Below are positions 27,416 to 36,050 of a stretch of 64,000 nucleotides of DNA, in pieces. The notes under the pieces were generated by a model that ran no database searches, was not told where the DNA came from, and saw nothing but the letters and a program-made list of their open reading frames with translations. Origin of the DNA: Pseudomonas fluvialis (GTDB lineage Bacteria; Pseudomonadota; Gammaproteobacteria; Pseudomonadales; Pseudomonadaceae); contig NZ_JACHLL010000008.1 of the NCBI RefSeq assembly GCF_014207935.1, positions 33,404-97,403 of the forward strand. The letters run 5' to 3'. The position numbers and the translations under genes were made by a program. Position 1 is the stretch's first letter, and the number at the start of each line of letters is the position of its first letter.

Positions 27416-28216
27416 ATGATTTCCCACTGGCGCCAACTGTTTCGTGGAGTGCTGCTGTCTGCGCTGCTGCTTGGCGGCGTGGTTCAGGCGGCTGGGCAAG
27501 AGGTCAGGGTCGGTGCCTACCACTTCCCGCCCTATGCCATCAAACCCGAGTCGGCAACGCCCTCTGGCCTGCTGCCGGAGTTGCTGGCAGCCCTGAATCG
27601 TACGCAAGGCGACTATCACTTCAGTCTGGTGCCGACCTCGGTGACCCGCCGCTACGCCGACCTGCAAACGGCGCGCTTCGACCTGATCCTTTTTGAATCA
27701 CCAGCCTGGGGCTGGCAGTCCACGCCGCACCAGAGCGCGGATCTGCATATCGAGGATGCCGAGGTGTATGTAGCGCGCCAGGAAGCAGGGCGAGACCAGC
27801 GCTACTTCCTCGAACTGGCGGACAAGCGCTTTGCCCTGTACAGCGGCTACCACTATGGCTTCGCCGGCTTCAATGCCGATCCCGACTACCTCAAGCAGCA
27901 TTTCAAGGTGGCGTTCACCTATTCCCATGACAGCAACCTGCTGATGGTCCTGCGTGATCGCGCCGACCTGGCGGTGGTGACGCGCTCCTACCTGGCGCTG
28001 TACTTCCGCGATCACCCGGAGTATCGCAGCCAACTGCTGGTTTCCGAGCGTGAGGATCAGGTCTATCACCATCGGGCTTTGTTGCGCCCTCAGGCACCAC
28101 TGGATGGTGTCCGGTTGCAGCACCTGCTCGGCGAACTGAAGGATGCTGGCGTCCTGTTGCCGCTGCTGCAGCGTTATGAGCTGTCCATGCACGGCGAGAA
28201 GATGGCGGCACACTGA
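27416..28216 (+). CDS. Orphan periplasmic binding protein, family 3-like (tandem copy 1)
   Basis: 266 residues from ATG 27416 with GAAGAGG upstream. The signal peptide (about 1-26, ending VVQAAG) predicts the periplasm. The fold begins VRVGAYHFPPYAIKPES. Segments shared with the next gene are SPAWGWQ, GYHYGFAGFNADPDYL and TYSHDSNLLMVLRDRAD. No transporter genes are adjacent. It follows atuR by 56 bp but is probably unrelated to terpenes. Ligand unknown; it may feed a remote ABC system or a sensor protein. Confidence 0.78.
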   Translation: MISHWRQLFRGVLLSALLLGGVVQAAGQEVRVGAYHFPPYAIKPESATPSGLLPELLAALNRTQGDYHFSLVPTSVTRRYADLQTARFDLILFESPAWGWQSTPHQSADLHIEDAEVYVARQEAGRDQRYFLELADKRFALYSGYHYGFAGFNADPDYLKQHFKVAFTYSHDSNLLMVLRDRADLAVVTRSYLALYFRDHPEYRSQLLVSEREDQVYHHRALLRPQAPLDGVRLQHLLGELKDAGVLLPLLQRYELSMHGEKMAAH

Positions 28217-28273
28217 CTAATTGATCAGGAAATGCGCTAAGGTTGTGCCGATAAGGATTTGCTGGGTAAGGCC

Positions 28274-29074
28274 ATGAGCAGGACGTTCTTGTGGGCGCTG
28301 GGGTGTGTGGCGCTGTTGAGTTGGAGCCAGGAAGGCCGGGCGGCTGTGCCTGAGGTTGCAGCGCCTGAGATCAGAGTCGCCAGTGTGCATTTCCCTCCCT
28401 ATGTGTATGCCGATGAGCCCGAGCGGGGCCTGCTCGCGCAGTTGCTCCGCGCGCTCAATCGCCAGCAGCAGGACTATCGATTTATTGCCCGCAGCACTTC
28501 ACTGGCCCGGCGCTTCAGTGATCTGCGCGACGGCCAGATCGACCTGGCGGTATTCGAGAATCCAGACTGGGGCTGGCAGGGGATTGCCGCCGCCCGCCTG
28601 GAAATGGGCCTGGAAGATGCCGAGATCTATGTGGCGCAGGCTCGGCCTGGACGGGACCAGAGCTTCTTCCAGCCGCTGCAGGGCAAGCGCCTGGCTCTGT
28701 TCAAGGGCTATCACTACGGTTTTTCCGGTTTTGCCAACGACCCGCAGCTGCTGCGCGAGCAATACAACGCCGAGCTGACCTATTCCCACGACAGCATTCT
28801 TGGCCTGGTCCTGCGCGGGCGTGCCGATATCGGCTTGCTGACCCGCAGCTGGCTGCAGGAGCGGCAGTTACGCGAGCCGGCACTCCAGGCGCAACTGCTG
28901 GTGGGGGAGCAGGTCGACCAGACCTACCGGCATTACATGCTGCTGCGTCCGCAGGCGACGATCACGTCGGCCCGGCTGCAGGCGCTGCTGGAGCAATTGC
29001 GTCACTCCGGTGAGCTGCAGCGCATCTTCGAACCCTATGGAGTGCAGGTCAAAGCTCACGTAACGGATAGGTGA
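28274..29074 (+). CDS. Orphan periplasmic binding protein, family 3-like (tandem copy 2)
   Basis: 266 residues from ATG 28274. It is clearly a paralogue of the preceding gene: VASVHFPPYVYADEPERGLL, NPDWGWQ, GYHYGFSGFANDPQLL and TYSHDSILGLVLRGRADIGL line up one for one. A signal peptide spans about 1-29. The two likely arose by tandem duplication and have diverged, perhaps in ligand. The 3' end overlaps the convergent CPBP gene by 26 bp, so the two transcripts would form an antisense pair at their ends. Confidence 0.78.
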   Translation: MSRTFLWALGCVALLSWSQEGRAAVPEVAAPEIRVASVHFPPYVYADEPERGLLAQLLRALNRQQQDYRFIARSTSLARRFSDLRDGQIDLAVFENPDWGWQGIAAARLEMGLEDAEIYVAQARPGRDQSFFQPLQGKRLALFKGYHYGFSGFANDPQLLREQYNAELTYSHDSILGLVLRGRADIGLLTRSWLQERQLREPALQAQLLVGEQVDQTYRHYMLLRPQATITSARLQALLEQLRHSGELQRIFEPYGVQVKAHVTDR

Positions 29075-29825
29075 GAAGCAACACGTGGCAGAGGTTGACC
29101 GCCAGGTGCAGGGCCATGGCCGGCCACAGGCGACCGCTCAAGTGGAAGACCAGGCCGTAGCCCAGACCCGCCAGCACGGCGACTGCGGCAAATAGCGGGC
29201 TGAATGGCCAGTGGGCGGCGCCGAACAGCAGGGCCGTCAGGCCAAGGCCCGCCACGGTGCCAAGTTGCTGCACCAGCCAGCGTTGCAGCAATCCGCGAAA
29301 CAGCAGCTCCTCGGCCAATACCGCGCCGCTCAGATTCAGCGCCAGCCACAGTGCCAGTTGTTCCGGCCACTTCGGCTGCCAGCCGACCACGCCCAGAGTC
29401 AGGGCTACCAGAGGGACCAGCAGTAGGGTCAGCAGGCTAACCAGCAGCACAGCCGGCCAGCGTGCAGGGACGTGCCTGGGCTCTTGCAGCCACCAGCCGA
29501 GCAACCCCAGACCGGCCAGCACCTTGTCCCACGACAGGCGCAGCAGCACGGGACGGGCGTCCGGGCTGTAGGCCAATGGCTCGCTCAGCGGCAGCGGGGT
29601 GAAGCCCGGCAGCAGATGGGCAGCCAGAGCCAGGCTGCTCAGGAGGGTGACGCAGCGCCAGAGCCAAGGCGCGATGCGCGGGCTGCACGCCAGCCAAAGA
29701 ACAAACAGAAAACCCAGCAACAGACCGATAAGAGAAATCTGGCCCAGTGCCCCACCAAAGGCCAGCCAGGTCAGCGGTAGCATCCAGTACCAGGGCGCGT
29801 ATCCACGTCCTTGTGTCGGCGACAT
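29049..29825 (-). CDS. CPBP-family intramembrane glutamic protease-like protein
   Basis: 258 residues from ATG 29825 (a TTG one codon upstream was not chosen). About seven to eight hydrophobic helices. The family motifs are EELLFRG (EExxxR) near residue 170 and LLFGAAHW (FxxxH) near 203, which together with a later helix form the active site of Rce1-type CAAX proteases. Bacterial relatives act in peptide processing or immunity, but substrates are rarely known. Its start overlaps the stop of the DUF2897 gene (TGATG), so the two are coupled. Confidence 0.8.
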   Translation of the reverse strand: MSPTQGRGYAPWYWMLPLTWLAFGGALGQISLIGLLLGFLFVLWLACSPRIAPWLWRCVTLLSSLALAAHLLPGFTPLPLSEPLAYSPDARPVLLRLSWDKVLAGLGLLGWWLQEPRHVPARWPAVLLVSLLTLLLVPLVALTLGVVGWQPKWPEQLALWLALNLSGAVLAEELLFRGLLQRWLVQQLGTVAGLGLTALLFGAAHWPFSPLFAAVAVLAGLGYGLVFHLSGRLWPAMALHLAVNLCHVLLLTYPLREL

Positions 29826-29992
29826 CAACGGTTCTCGGCGTCCTTGGCATCGGCCTCGGCATTGCGTTCACGGATGCGCTTGAGCTGTTCCTCGCTCAGC
29901 GGCAGCTTGCGCGCGCTGTCGCGCAGCAGCATCAGGCTGCCGACGATGGAGCCAAGCGCGAGGATGATGATCAGCCAGGCGTACCAGGGCAT
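29825..29992 (-). CDS. DUF2897 family small membrane protein
   Basis: 55 residues from ATG 29992, chosen for its AAGGAGA ribosome site over an in-frame start ten codons upstream. One N-terminal transmembrane helix (MPWYAWLIIILALGSIVGSL) is followed by a charged cytoplasmic tail with LSEEQLKRIRERNAEADAKD, probably helical. The length and layout match DUF2897 proteins of Pseudomonas and relatives; function unknown. Coupled to the CPBP gene by overlapping stop and start. Confidence 0.78.
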   Translation of the reverse strand: MPWYAWLIIILALGSIVGSLMLLRDSARKLPLSEEQLKRIRERNAEADAKDAENR

Positions 29993-30043
29993 GGAGTTCT
30001 CCTTGGATTGAGCGCTCCACAATAGCCTTGTACGCCAGCGCTG

Positions 30044-30796
30044 TCAGTTGCTCAGAACATTTTGCAGGCTGCTGTCATCCTTCAGCTCGACGCCGGACAG
30101 CCGCAGGCGCAGGGCCTGGCGGGCGAGAAAGTCCAGCTTGTGCGCCGCCAGGGCATAGGGCAGGCCTTCCGGGCGCACGTTGGAGATGCAGTTGCGCTGG
30201 CTGTCCATCATGCCCGGTCTGGGCTGGTAGGTCAGGTAGATGCCCAGGCTGTCCGGCGAGCTGAGCCCGGGGCGTTCGCCGATCATTACGATGACCAGGC
30301 GCGCGCGCAAGGCTTCGCCGATGCCGTCGCCAATCGCCACGCGGCCCTGTTCGGCCAGCACCACGGGGGTGTTGGCCCAGTCGGTGTCGAAGTGCTGACG
30401 AAACAGTTCGAGCAGGGGCAGGGCATGGCGCTGAATGGCGATGGCGGAAAGGCCGTCGGCGAGAACCATGGCCAGTTCCGGGGCAGGTGCTTCCTGTTGC
30501 AGGCGCGCGGCACAGGGCGCCTGGAGCCGGCGGCCCTTGTCCGGACGCAGTAGGTAGGTGGGGCGGTCGGGTGCGTCACTGGCGACCTGCAGACAGCGAA
30601 AGCCATGAGCTTCGAGCTGGCTGCGCAGGGTGGCAAAGTCCAGCGGTCGGTGCACGGCATCGCGGGCCTGGGCATGGGCCAGGCCGAACTTGAGCACCTC
30701 TGCGGTCGGCAGGCTTGATCCGACGCGGCCCAGGGCGATGCGCGCCGAGGTATGGGCGCGCAGTTCGTCCCAGGGATTGTGCTGGATCAGGTCCAT
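30044..30796 (-). CDS. eutC: Ethanolamine ammonia-lyase small subunit
   Basis: 250 residues. EutC pairs with EutB to make the adenosylcobalamin-dependent lyase that splits ethanolamine to acetaldehyde and ammonia. Recognisable segments are SARIALGRVGSSLPTAEVLK near the N-terminus and VVLAEQGRVAIGDGIGEALR in the middle, and VIMIGERPGLSSPDSLGIYL towards the C-terminus, which forms part of the cobalamin site. The start overlaps the eutB stop (TGATG). The surrounding set is eat-eutB-eutC only, the simple Pseudomonas form without microcompartment genes. Confidence 0.92.
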   Translation of the reverse strand: MDLIQHNPWDELRAHTSARIALGRVGSSLPTAEVLKFGLAHAQARDAVHRPLDFATLRSQLEAHGFRCLQVASDAPDRPTYLLRPDKGRRLQAPCAARLQQEAPAPELAMVLADGLSAIAIQRHALPLLELFRQHFDTDWANTPVVLAEQGRVAIGDGIGEALRARLVIVMIGERPGLSSPDSLGIYLTYQPRPGMMDSQRNCISNVRPEGLPYALAAHKLDFLARQALRLRLSGVELKDDSSLQNVLSN

Positions 30797-32190
30797 CAGG
30801 CGGCTCCCGAAACGAAGGGCAGTTGTTTGAGCAGGTGGTGGCCGCGGCCGATCTCGCGCAGCGCGCCGCTGGCTTCGGTGATCGCCATGCGCGTCAGCCA
30901 GGCGTCGAATTCGGGGGCACGCTTTAGGCCCAGGACCGAACGCAGGTACAGCGCGTCGTGAAACGAGGTGCTCTGGTAATTGAGCATGATGTCGTCGGCG
31001 CCGGGGATGCCCATGATGAAGCTGATGCCGGCTGCGCCGAGCAGGGTCAGCAGGCTGTCCATGTCGTCCTGATCGGCTTCGGCATGGTTGGTGTAGCAGA
31101 CGTCGCAGCCCATCGGCAGCCCCAGCAGCTTGGCGCAGAAGTGGTCTTCCAGACCGGCGCGAATGATCTGCTTGCCGTCGTACAGGTACTCTGGGCCGAT
31201 GAAGCCGACCACGGTGTTGACCAGCAGCGGGCGGAACTCGCGCGCCACGGCATAGGCGCGGGCCTCGCAGGTCTGCTGGTCGACACCGTGGTGGCCGCCT
31301 GCCGACAGCGCGCTGCCCTGACCGGTTTCGAAGTACATGCAGTTGTCGCCGACTGTGCCGCGCTGGAGGCTCAAAGCCGCCTCGTGGGCTTCCCTGAGGA
31401 TGGCCAGCGACACGCCGAAACTGGCATTGGTCTTCTCGCTGCCGGCGATGGACTGGAACACCAGGTCGATGGGCGCACCAGCCTCGATGGCCTGGATCTG
31501 CGTGGTGACGTGGGTGAGCACGCAGCTCTGCATGGGGATATCGAAGTGCTGGCGTACCTCATCCATCATCTGCCACAGGCGCATCAGTGTCGGCAGTGAG
31601 TCGCTGGCCGGGTTGATTCCCACCGTGGCGTCGCCCGAACCATAGAACAGGCCGTCGAGCAGGCTGGCGGCGATGCCGCGCACATCGTCGGTGGGGTGAT
31701 TGGGCTGCAGGCGCACCGAGAGGTGACCGGGCAGGCCGATGGTGTTGCGAAAGCGGGTGATTACCCGGCACTTTCGGGCGACCAGAATCAGGTCCTGGTT
31801 GCGCATCAGCTTGCTTACGGCGGCTGCCATTTCCGGGGTTATCCCCGGTGCCACAGCGGCCAGCGTGACGCTGTCGGTACTGTCGAGCAGCAGCCAGTCG
31901 CGCAGGTCGCCGACCGTCAGGTGACTGATCGGGGCGAAGGCATTCGTGTCGTGGCGGTCGATGATCAGGCGGGTCACTTCGTCCTGCTCGTAGGGGATCA
32001 GTGCCTCGTTGAGGAAGGTCTTGAGCGGCACATCAGCCAGGGCGATCTTGGCGGCCATTCGCTCTTCGTAGGTGGCGGCTGCAAGCCCCGCCAGATAGTC
32101 ACCGGAGCGGGCCGGGCTGGCCTTGGCCAGCAGGGTCTTGAGATCGGGAAAACTGTACAGGGTGTTGCCGACGCTGGTCTGGTAGGCCAT
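30796..32190 (-). CDS. eutB: Ethanolamine ammonia-lyase large subunit
   Basis: 464 residues from ATG 32190, a normal EutB length; the in-frame extension to 32250 adds unrelated residues. The TIM-barrel catalytic chain shows ALIPYEQDEVTRLIIDRHD, GINPASDSLPTLMRLWQMMD, and VGFIGPEYLYDGKQIIRAGL followed by the MGCDVCYTNHAEADQDDMD cobalamin/ethanolamine region. It works with EutC in the cytoplasm and needs adenosylcobalamin. It lies 76 bp after the permease gene eat in one operon. Confidence 0.94.
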   Translation of the reverse strand: MAYQTSVGNTLYSFPDLKTLLAKASPARSGDYLAGLAAATYEERMAAKIALADVPLKTFLNEALIPYEQDEVTRLIIDRHDTNAFAPISHLTVGDLRDWLLLDSTDSVTLAAVAPGITPEMAAAVSKLMRNQDLILVARKCRVITRFRNTIGLPGHLSVRLQPNHPTDDVRGIAASLLDGLFYGSGDATVGINPASDSLPTLMRLWQMMDEVRQHFDIPMQSCVLTHVTTQIQAIEAGAPIDLVFQSIAGSEKTNASFGVSLAILREAHEAALSLQRGTVGDNCMYFETGQGSALSAGGHHGVDQQTCEARAYAVAREFRPLLVNTVVGFIGPEYLYDGKQIIRAGLEDHFCAKLLGLPMGCDVCYTNHAEADQDDMDSLLTLLGAAGISFIMGIPGADDIMLNYQSTSFHDALYLRSVLGLKRAPEFDAWLTRMAITEASGALREIGRGHHLLKQLPFVSGAA

Positions 32191-32266
32191 CGCTGACTCC
32201 GAACAGGGAAAAGCCGTGCCCGATGGGGCACGGCTCGGGGACTTTCTCAATAGTTTGTCAGGCTAG

Positions 32267-33637
32267 TTAAGCAGCACCGCCGGTGAGCAGGGTATCGCCA
32301 GCTGCGGCTTCGCGATGATGAGCGGTGAACTGGAACCAGACGAAGCCGGCGGCCATGAAACCGAGGAAGATCAGGCCGATTGTGGTGTTGAACCAGGCCA
32401 TGGCCACCAGGCAGACCAGAGCGAGAGCAAGGGCAATGGCCGGAATCACCGGGTAGCCCGGCGCCATGAAGCTGCGCGGCAGGTTCGGCTCGGTCTGACG
32501 CAGACGGAACAGGCTGAGCATGCTCATGATGTACATGACGATGGCACCGAACACGCTCATGGTGATCATGGCGGCGGTCAGGCTCATGCCCTGCAGGTTG
32601 ATCAGGCCGTCGCTGTAGATGGCGGCGATGCCGATCAGCCCGCCGGCGATGATGGCGCGGTGCGGGGTGTGGAAGCGGTTGAGCTTGGCCAGGCCTGCCG
32701 GCAGGTAGCCGGCGCGGGCCAGGGCGAAAAACTGCCGCGAGTAGCCAAGGATGATGCCGTGGAAGCTGGCGACCAGACCGAACAGGCCGATCCACACCAG
32801 CATGTGCAGCCAGCCGGAGTTCTCACCGACCACGGTCTTCATCGCCTGGGGCAGCGGGTCGTTGATGTTGGACAGGACGGTCCAGTCGCCCACGCCGCCG
32901 GCAAAGATCATCACGCCAAGAGCCAGCAGCACCAGGGTCAGGATGCCGCTGATGTACGCCTTGGGAATGGTGCGCTGCGGGTCCTTGGCTTCCTCGGCCG
33001 CCATGGCCGCGCCTTCGATGGCGAGGAAGAACCAGATGGCGAAGGGGATGGCGGCGAAGATGCCGGAGATCGCCCCGAGGCTGAACTCGTTGCTGCCGGC
33101 CCAGCCGTTGAGCACGAAGTTGCTGAAGCTGAAACCGGGTGCCACCACGCCCATGAACACCAGCAGTTCGACCACCGCGAGGATGGTCACCACCAGCTCG
33201 AAGGTGGCGGCAATGCTGACCCCGACAATATTCAGGCCCATGAAGATGATGTAGGCACCCACGGCCGCGAGTTTGGGATCAAGGCCCGGGAACTGCACGT
33301 TGAGATAGGCGCCGATGGCCATGGCGATGGCCGGCGGGGCGAAAACAAATTCGATCAGGGTGGCCAGACCGGCGATCAGCCCGCCGCGCTCGCCGAAGGC
33401 CCGCCGGCTGTAGGCGAAAGGCCCGCCGGCATGGGGAATGGCAGTGGTCAGTTCGGTGAAGCTGAAGATGAAACAGGTGTACATGGTCGCCACCAGCAGA
33501 GCGGTGATGAGGAACCCCAGGGTTCCTGCCACGCCCCAACCGTAGCTCCAGCCAAAATATTCGCCGGAAATGACCAGGCCTACGGCGATGCCCCACAGGT
33601 GCGGGGTTCCGAGACTGGCTTTGAGTGTTGTGCCCAT
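32267..33637 (-). CDS. eat: Ethanolamine permease (APC superfamily)
   Basis: 456 residues with about twelve membrane helices. The APC start IAVGLVISGEYFGWSYGWGV has the unwound helix-one region, and SFTELTTAIPHAGGPFAYSR matches helix three. The family member specific to ethanolamine sits next to eutBC in Pseudomonas, as here. It imports ethanolamine for the lyase downstream. A sigma-54-like promoter is found 40 bp upstream. No activator or aldehyde dehydrogenase gene accompanies the operon within the window. Confidence 0.9.
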   Translation of the reverse strand: MGTTLKASLGTPHLWGIAVGLVISGEYFGWSYGWGVAGTLGFLITALLVATMYTCFIFSFTELTTAIPHAGGPFAYSRRAFGERGGLIAGLATLIEFVFAPPAIAMAIGAYLNVQFPGLDPKLAAVGAYIIFMGLNIVGVSIAATFELVVTILAVVELLVFMGVVAPGFSFSNFVLNGWAGSNEFSLGAISGIFAAIPFAIWFFLAIEGAAMAAEEAKDPQRTIPKAYISGILTLVLLALGVMIFAGGVGDWTVLSNINDPLPQAMKTVVGENSGWLHMLVWIGLFGLVASFHGIILGYSRQFFALARAGYLPAGLAKLNRFHTPHRAIIAGGLIGIAAIYSDGLINLQGMSLTAAMITMSVFGAIVMYIMSMLSLFRLRQTEPNLPRSFMAPGYPVIPAIALALALVCLVAMAWFNTTIGLIFLGFMAAGFVWFQFTAHHREAAAGDTLLTGGAA

Positions 33638-33676
33638 GCTGTAACCCTCGAAGTTGACTTAGGTGTCAACCGCTAA

Positions 33677-33692
33677 AGCATGGTCTATGCCA
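33677..33692 (-). promoter_or_regulatory. Candidate sigma-54 promoter for eat-eutBC
   Basis: On the minus strand the sequence TGGCATAGACCATGCT has the invariant GG and GC elements separated by 10 bases, and agrees with TGGCAC-N5-TTGCW at most conserved positions. It lies about 40 bp before the eat start. Ethanolamine use in P. aeruginosa is reported to depend on a sigma-54 activator (EatR), which fits. The remainder of the gap 33638-33797 shows nothing else clear. Confidence 0.55.
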
Positions 33693-33797
33693 GGCGCGTC
33701 AAGTCAGTAAAGACGCGCCCTGGCGCGGTTCCAGACGGGCTGATTCGCCCGCCAATGGCGCAGCCGCGCGTTGCTTCGCACAATCACGGCGCAGACC

Positions 33798-34562
33798 CTA
33801 TAGATAATCGAGCAGGATATCGTCGTAGCGCGTCTTGCCGACGCGGCCGGGCAGCTGGCGCAGTTGATCGATGGCCTGTTGCAGCTCGCTGACCTGGGCA
33901 TCGTTGACCTGGGGGTTGAAGGCGTACCACAGCTCGCCCTGCTTGAGCAGGTAGACCGACTCGAAGTCATCGGGATTGAGCTTGGCATTGCGCAGGAACC
34001 AATGGGCGACGTTTTCCTCATAGGCCCACAGATCAATACGGCCGGCCTGCAGTTGCTGGGCCAGGGCGCTGGCATTGGATGAATGCTTCAGCTGTGTGGC
34101 ACTCGCGCCCATGGCCAGCACCAGTTGCTCGCCAATGTCGTCGGGCACTGTGCCAATGCGATAGCGCTGCAGGTCTGCGGGCGACTCGATGCGAATCCGC
34201 TGCGACTTGCGCGCCAGCAGCACCACGCGAGTGGTGGCAATGGGGCCGGCCCACTTGAAGAGCTTTTCCCGTTCCTCGGTGCGGGTGGTGGAGAACAGTA
34301 CGGTGTTGGCCTTGTTGAGTGCCGTGCGATAGGCCCGTGGCCAGGGTTGCAGGCGGATTTCGCCGCGGGAGACCGGCTGACGGGTGTGCTGACTGGCGCT
34401 GATCAGCAGGTCCACGGCGATGCCGCGCAGGATGTTGTCATCGCTGTAGTTGTAGGGCGGATAGGCTTCGGTCAGGTAGCTCAGGGGCACCGGCGGCTCG
34501 GCGCTTACCGGCATAGTCAGGCAGAGCAACAACAGCAGGGCGGGGCGCAGGCGGTGGATCAT
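33798..34562 (-). CDS. Orphan periplasmic binding protein, family 3-like
   Basis: 254 residues from ATG 34562; the frame stays open far upstream across pyrF, but the signal peptide MIHRLRPALLLLLCLTMPVS fixes the start. The mature protein starts VPLSYLTEAYPPYNYSDDN, a type-3 binding fold, with FSTTRTEEREKLFKWAG and RIDLWAYEENVAHWFL later. It resembles orphan binding proteins of the amino-acid type found without permease. It is divergent from pyrF and lies just upstream of the ethanolamine operon on the same strand, but nothing ties it to ethanolamine. Confidence 0.8.
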   Translation of the reverse strand: MIHRLRPALLLLLCLTMPVSAEPPVPLSYLTEAYPPYNYSDDNILRGIAVDLLISASQHTRQPVSRGEIRLQPWPRAYRTALNKANTVLFSTTRTEEREKLFKWAGPIATTRVVLLARKSQRIRIESPADLQRYRIGTVPDDIGEQLVLAMGASATQLKHSSNASALAQQLQAGRIDLWAYEENVAHWFLRNAKLNPDDFESVYLLKQGELWYAFNPQVNDAQVSELQQAIDQLRQLPGRVGKTRYDDILLDYL

Positions 34563-34754
34563 GGAGGAGATTCCTGGCTGCGAGTGGAGGGCTGTGCTGT
34601 TGAGAATAGGTGGTTTATGTCGCAAGCGGCAGAACTCCCCGTGTTTTCGCACTCGGGCCGACCTGCATCGCGGGCGTTGTGGTGGGCGATGGTCGGCAGG
34701 GCGGCGGCCTTCGGCTACAATGCGCGCCGATTCGTTATTGCCCGAGATTTCGCC

Positions 34755-35450
34755 ATGGCCTGCCAGACCCCGATCATCGTTGCCCTCGACTTTCCCTCCC
34801 GCGATGCGGCACTGGCCCTGGCCGGCCAGCTCGATCCGGCGCAGTGCCGGGTCAAGGTCGGCAAGGAACTGTTCACCCGCTGTGGCCCGGCGGTGGTCGA
34901 AGCGCTGCAGGACAAGGGCTTCGAGGTGTTCCTCGACCTGAAATTCCACGATATCCCCAACACCACGGCGATGGCGGTCAAGGCCGCTGCCGAGCTGGGG
35001 GTGTGGATGGTCAATGTGCACTGCTCCGGTGGTCTGCGCATGATGAGTGCCTGCCGCGAGGAGCTGGACCGTCTGGCCGGCAACAAGCCGTTGCTGATCG
35101 GTGTAACGGTGCTGACCAGCATGGAGCAGAGCGATCTGGCCGGCATCGGCCTGGACATCGCCCCGCAGGAGCAGGTGCTGCGTCTGGCCGGCCTGGCGGC
35201 ACAGGCCGGTCTGGACGGTCTGGTCTGTTCCGCGCAGGAAGCGGTGGCGCTCAAGGCCGCCCAGCCGCAGCTGCAGCTGGTCACGCCGGGGATTCGTCCG
35301 GCTGGCAGCGCCGCGGATGACCAGAAGCGCATCCTCACGCCCAGCCAGGCGCTGGCTGCCGGCTCTGATTATCTGGTCATCGGCCGGCCGATCAGCCAGG
35401 CGGCTGATCCGGCTGCTGCTCTGGCCGCTGTGGTCGCTGAACTGGCCTGA
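34755..35450 (+). CDS. pyrF: Orotidine 5'-phosphate decarboxylase
   Basis: 231 residues from ATG 34755. The catalytic signature DLKFHDIPNT lies at 61-70, giving Asp61, Lys63 and Asp66. The phosphate-binding end is VTPGIRPAGS and YLVIGRPISQA. It removes CO2 from OMP to form UMP, the last step of pyrimidine synthesis. A TACAAT -10 box is seen at 34716-34721 in the 192-bp divergent gap. The gene stands alone, with a hairpin terminator after it. Confidence 0.96.
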   Translation: MACQTPIIVALDFPSRDAALALAGQLDPAQCRVKVGKELFTRCGPAVVEALQDKGFEVFLDLKFHDIPNTTAMAVKAAAELGVWMVNVHCSGGLRMMSACREELDRLAGNKPLLIGVTVLTSMEQSDLAGIGLDIAPQEQVLRLAGLAAQAGLDGLVCSAQEAVALKAAQPQLQLVTPGIRPAGSAADDQKRILTPSQALAAGSDYLVIGRPISQAADPAAALAAVVAELA

Positions 35451-35458
35451 GGTGTTGA

Positions 35459-35480
35459 CCTGACGGCTCAGGCCGTCAGG
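35459..35480. terminator. Hairpin terminator shared by pyrF and the convergent GNAT gene
   Basis: A perfect 9-bp stem CCTGACGGC / GCCGTCAGG with a TCAG loop lies between the pyrF stop (35450) and the end of the minus-strand GNAT gene, overlapping its last codons (stop at 35468). Confidence 0.65.
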
Positions 35481-35899
35481 GATTTCTTCAGGTAGATGCG
35501 CTGGTAACCCGGCGGGCAGTCGTCCAGTACGCCCATCGGCTGATAGCCCTGTTTCTGATAGAAACCCGGTGCCTGGAAGCTGTAGGTGTAGAGGAATACA
35601 CCGACGCAACCGCGCTGCCGGGCCTCCTCTTCGGCCAGACTCAGCAGGTGCGCACCGAGGCCCTGGCCGCGTTGGCTGTCGTGTAGCCACAAATAGTCGA
35701 TATAGAGCCAGCCTGCTCCTGAGTGACCGAACATCCCGCCAACCACCTGATCCTGCCCGTCGCGGGCATAGAGGGCGAAGTCGTGGTAGGGGTTTTCCCC
35801 TATCAGGGTCGTATTGAAGGCTTCAAGCCCTGAGCGCACAACTTCGTGTGCCTTGTCGTCGCGGCCCAGGCTGAAACGGTAGTTTTCCTTCTGTGTCAT
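35468..35899 (-). CDS. GNAT family N-acetyltransferase
   Basis: 143 residues. The middle has IDYLWLHDSQRGQGLGAHLL, the acetyl-CoA pyrophosphate loop (RGQGLG). Further on, YSFQAPGFYQKQGYQPMG is the usual C-terminal GNAT motif. The ATG at 35899 is preceded by AGGAGG. Acetyl acceptor unknown; relatives act on small metabolites or proteins. It converges with pyrF and stands alone. Confidence 0.83.
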   Translation of the reverse strand: MTQKENYRFSLGRDDKAHEVVRSGLEAFNTTLIGENPYHDFALYARDGQDQVVGGMFGHSGAGWLYIDYLWLHDSQRGQGLGAHLLSLAEEEARQRGCVGVFLYTYSFQAPGFYQKQGYQPMGVLDDCPPGYQRIYLKKSLTA

Positions 35900-36050
35900 G
35901 GCAGTCCTCCTGGATGAGGCGGCAGTCTATCGACGCTCAGCGCGTTCTTCATCAGTTACCTGCATGACGTCTGCTACAGCGGCCTGATAGTGCTGCCCCT
36001 GCCGTGGACCGGCTGGCTAGACTGCCGGCCATTCAATGGGAGGATGCTGC

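Noticed and set aside
32315..33676. 453-codon plus-strand frame opposite the ethanolamine permease
   Set aside because: Extremely His/Gln/Asp/Gly-rich, the usual result of reading membrane-protein codons backwards.
34563..35690. Very long minus-strand frame reading through pyrF into the binding-protein gene
   Set aside because: The signal peptide at 34562 sets the real start, and the rest lies opposite pyrF with its clear active-site motif; it is a high-GC shadow frame.
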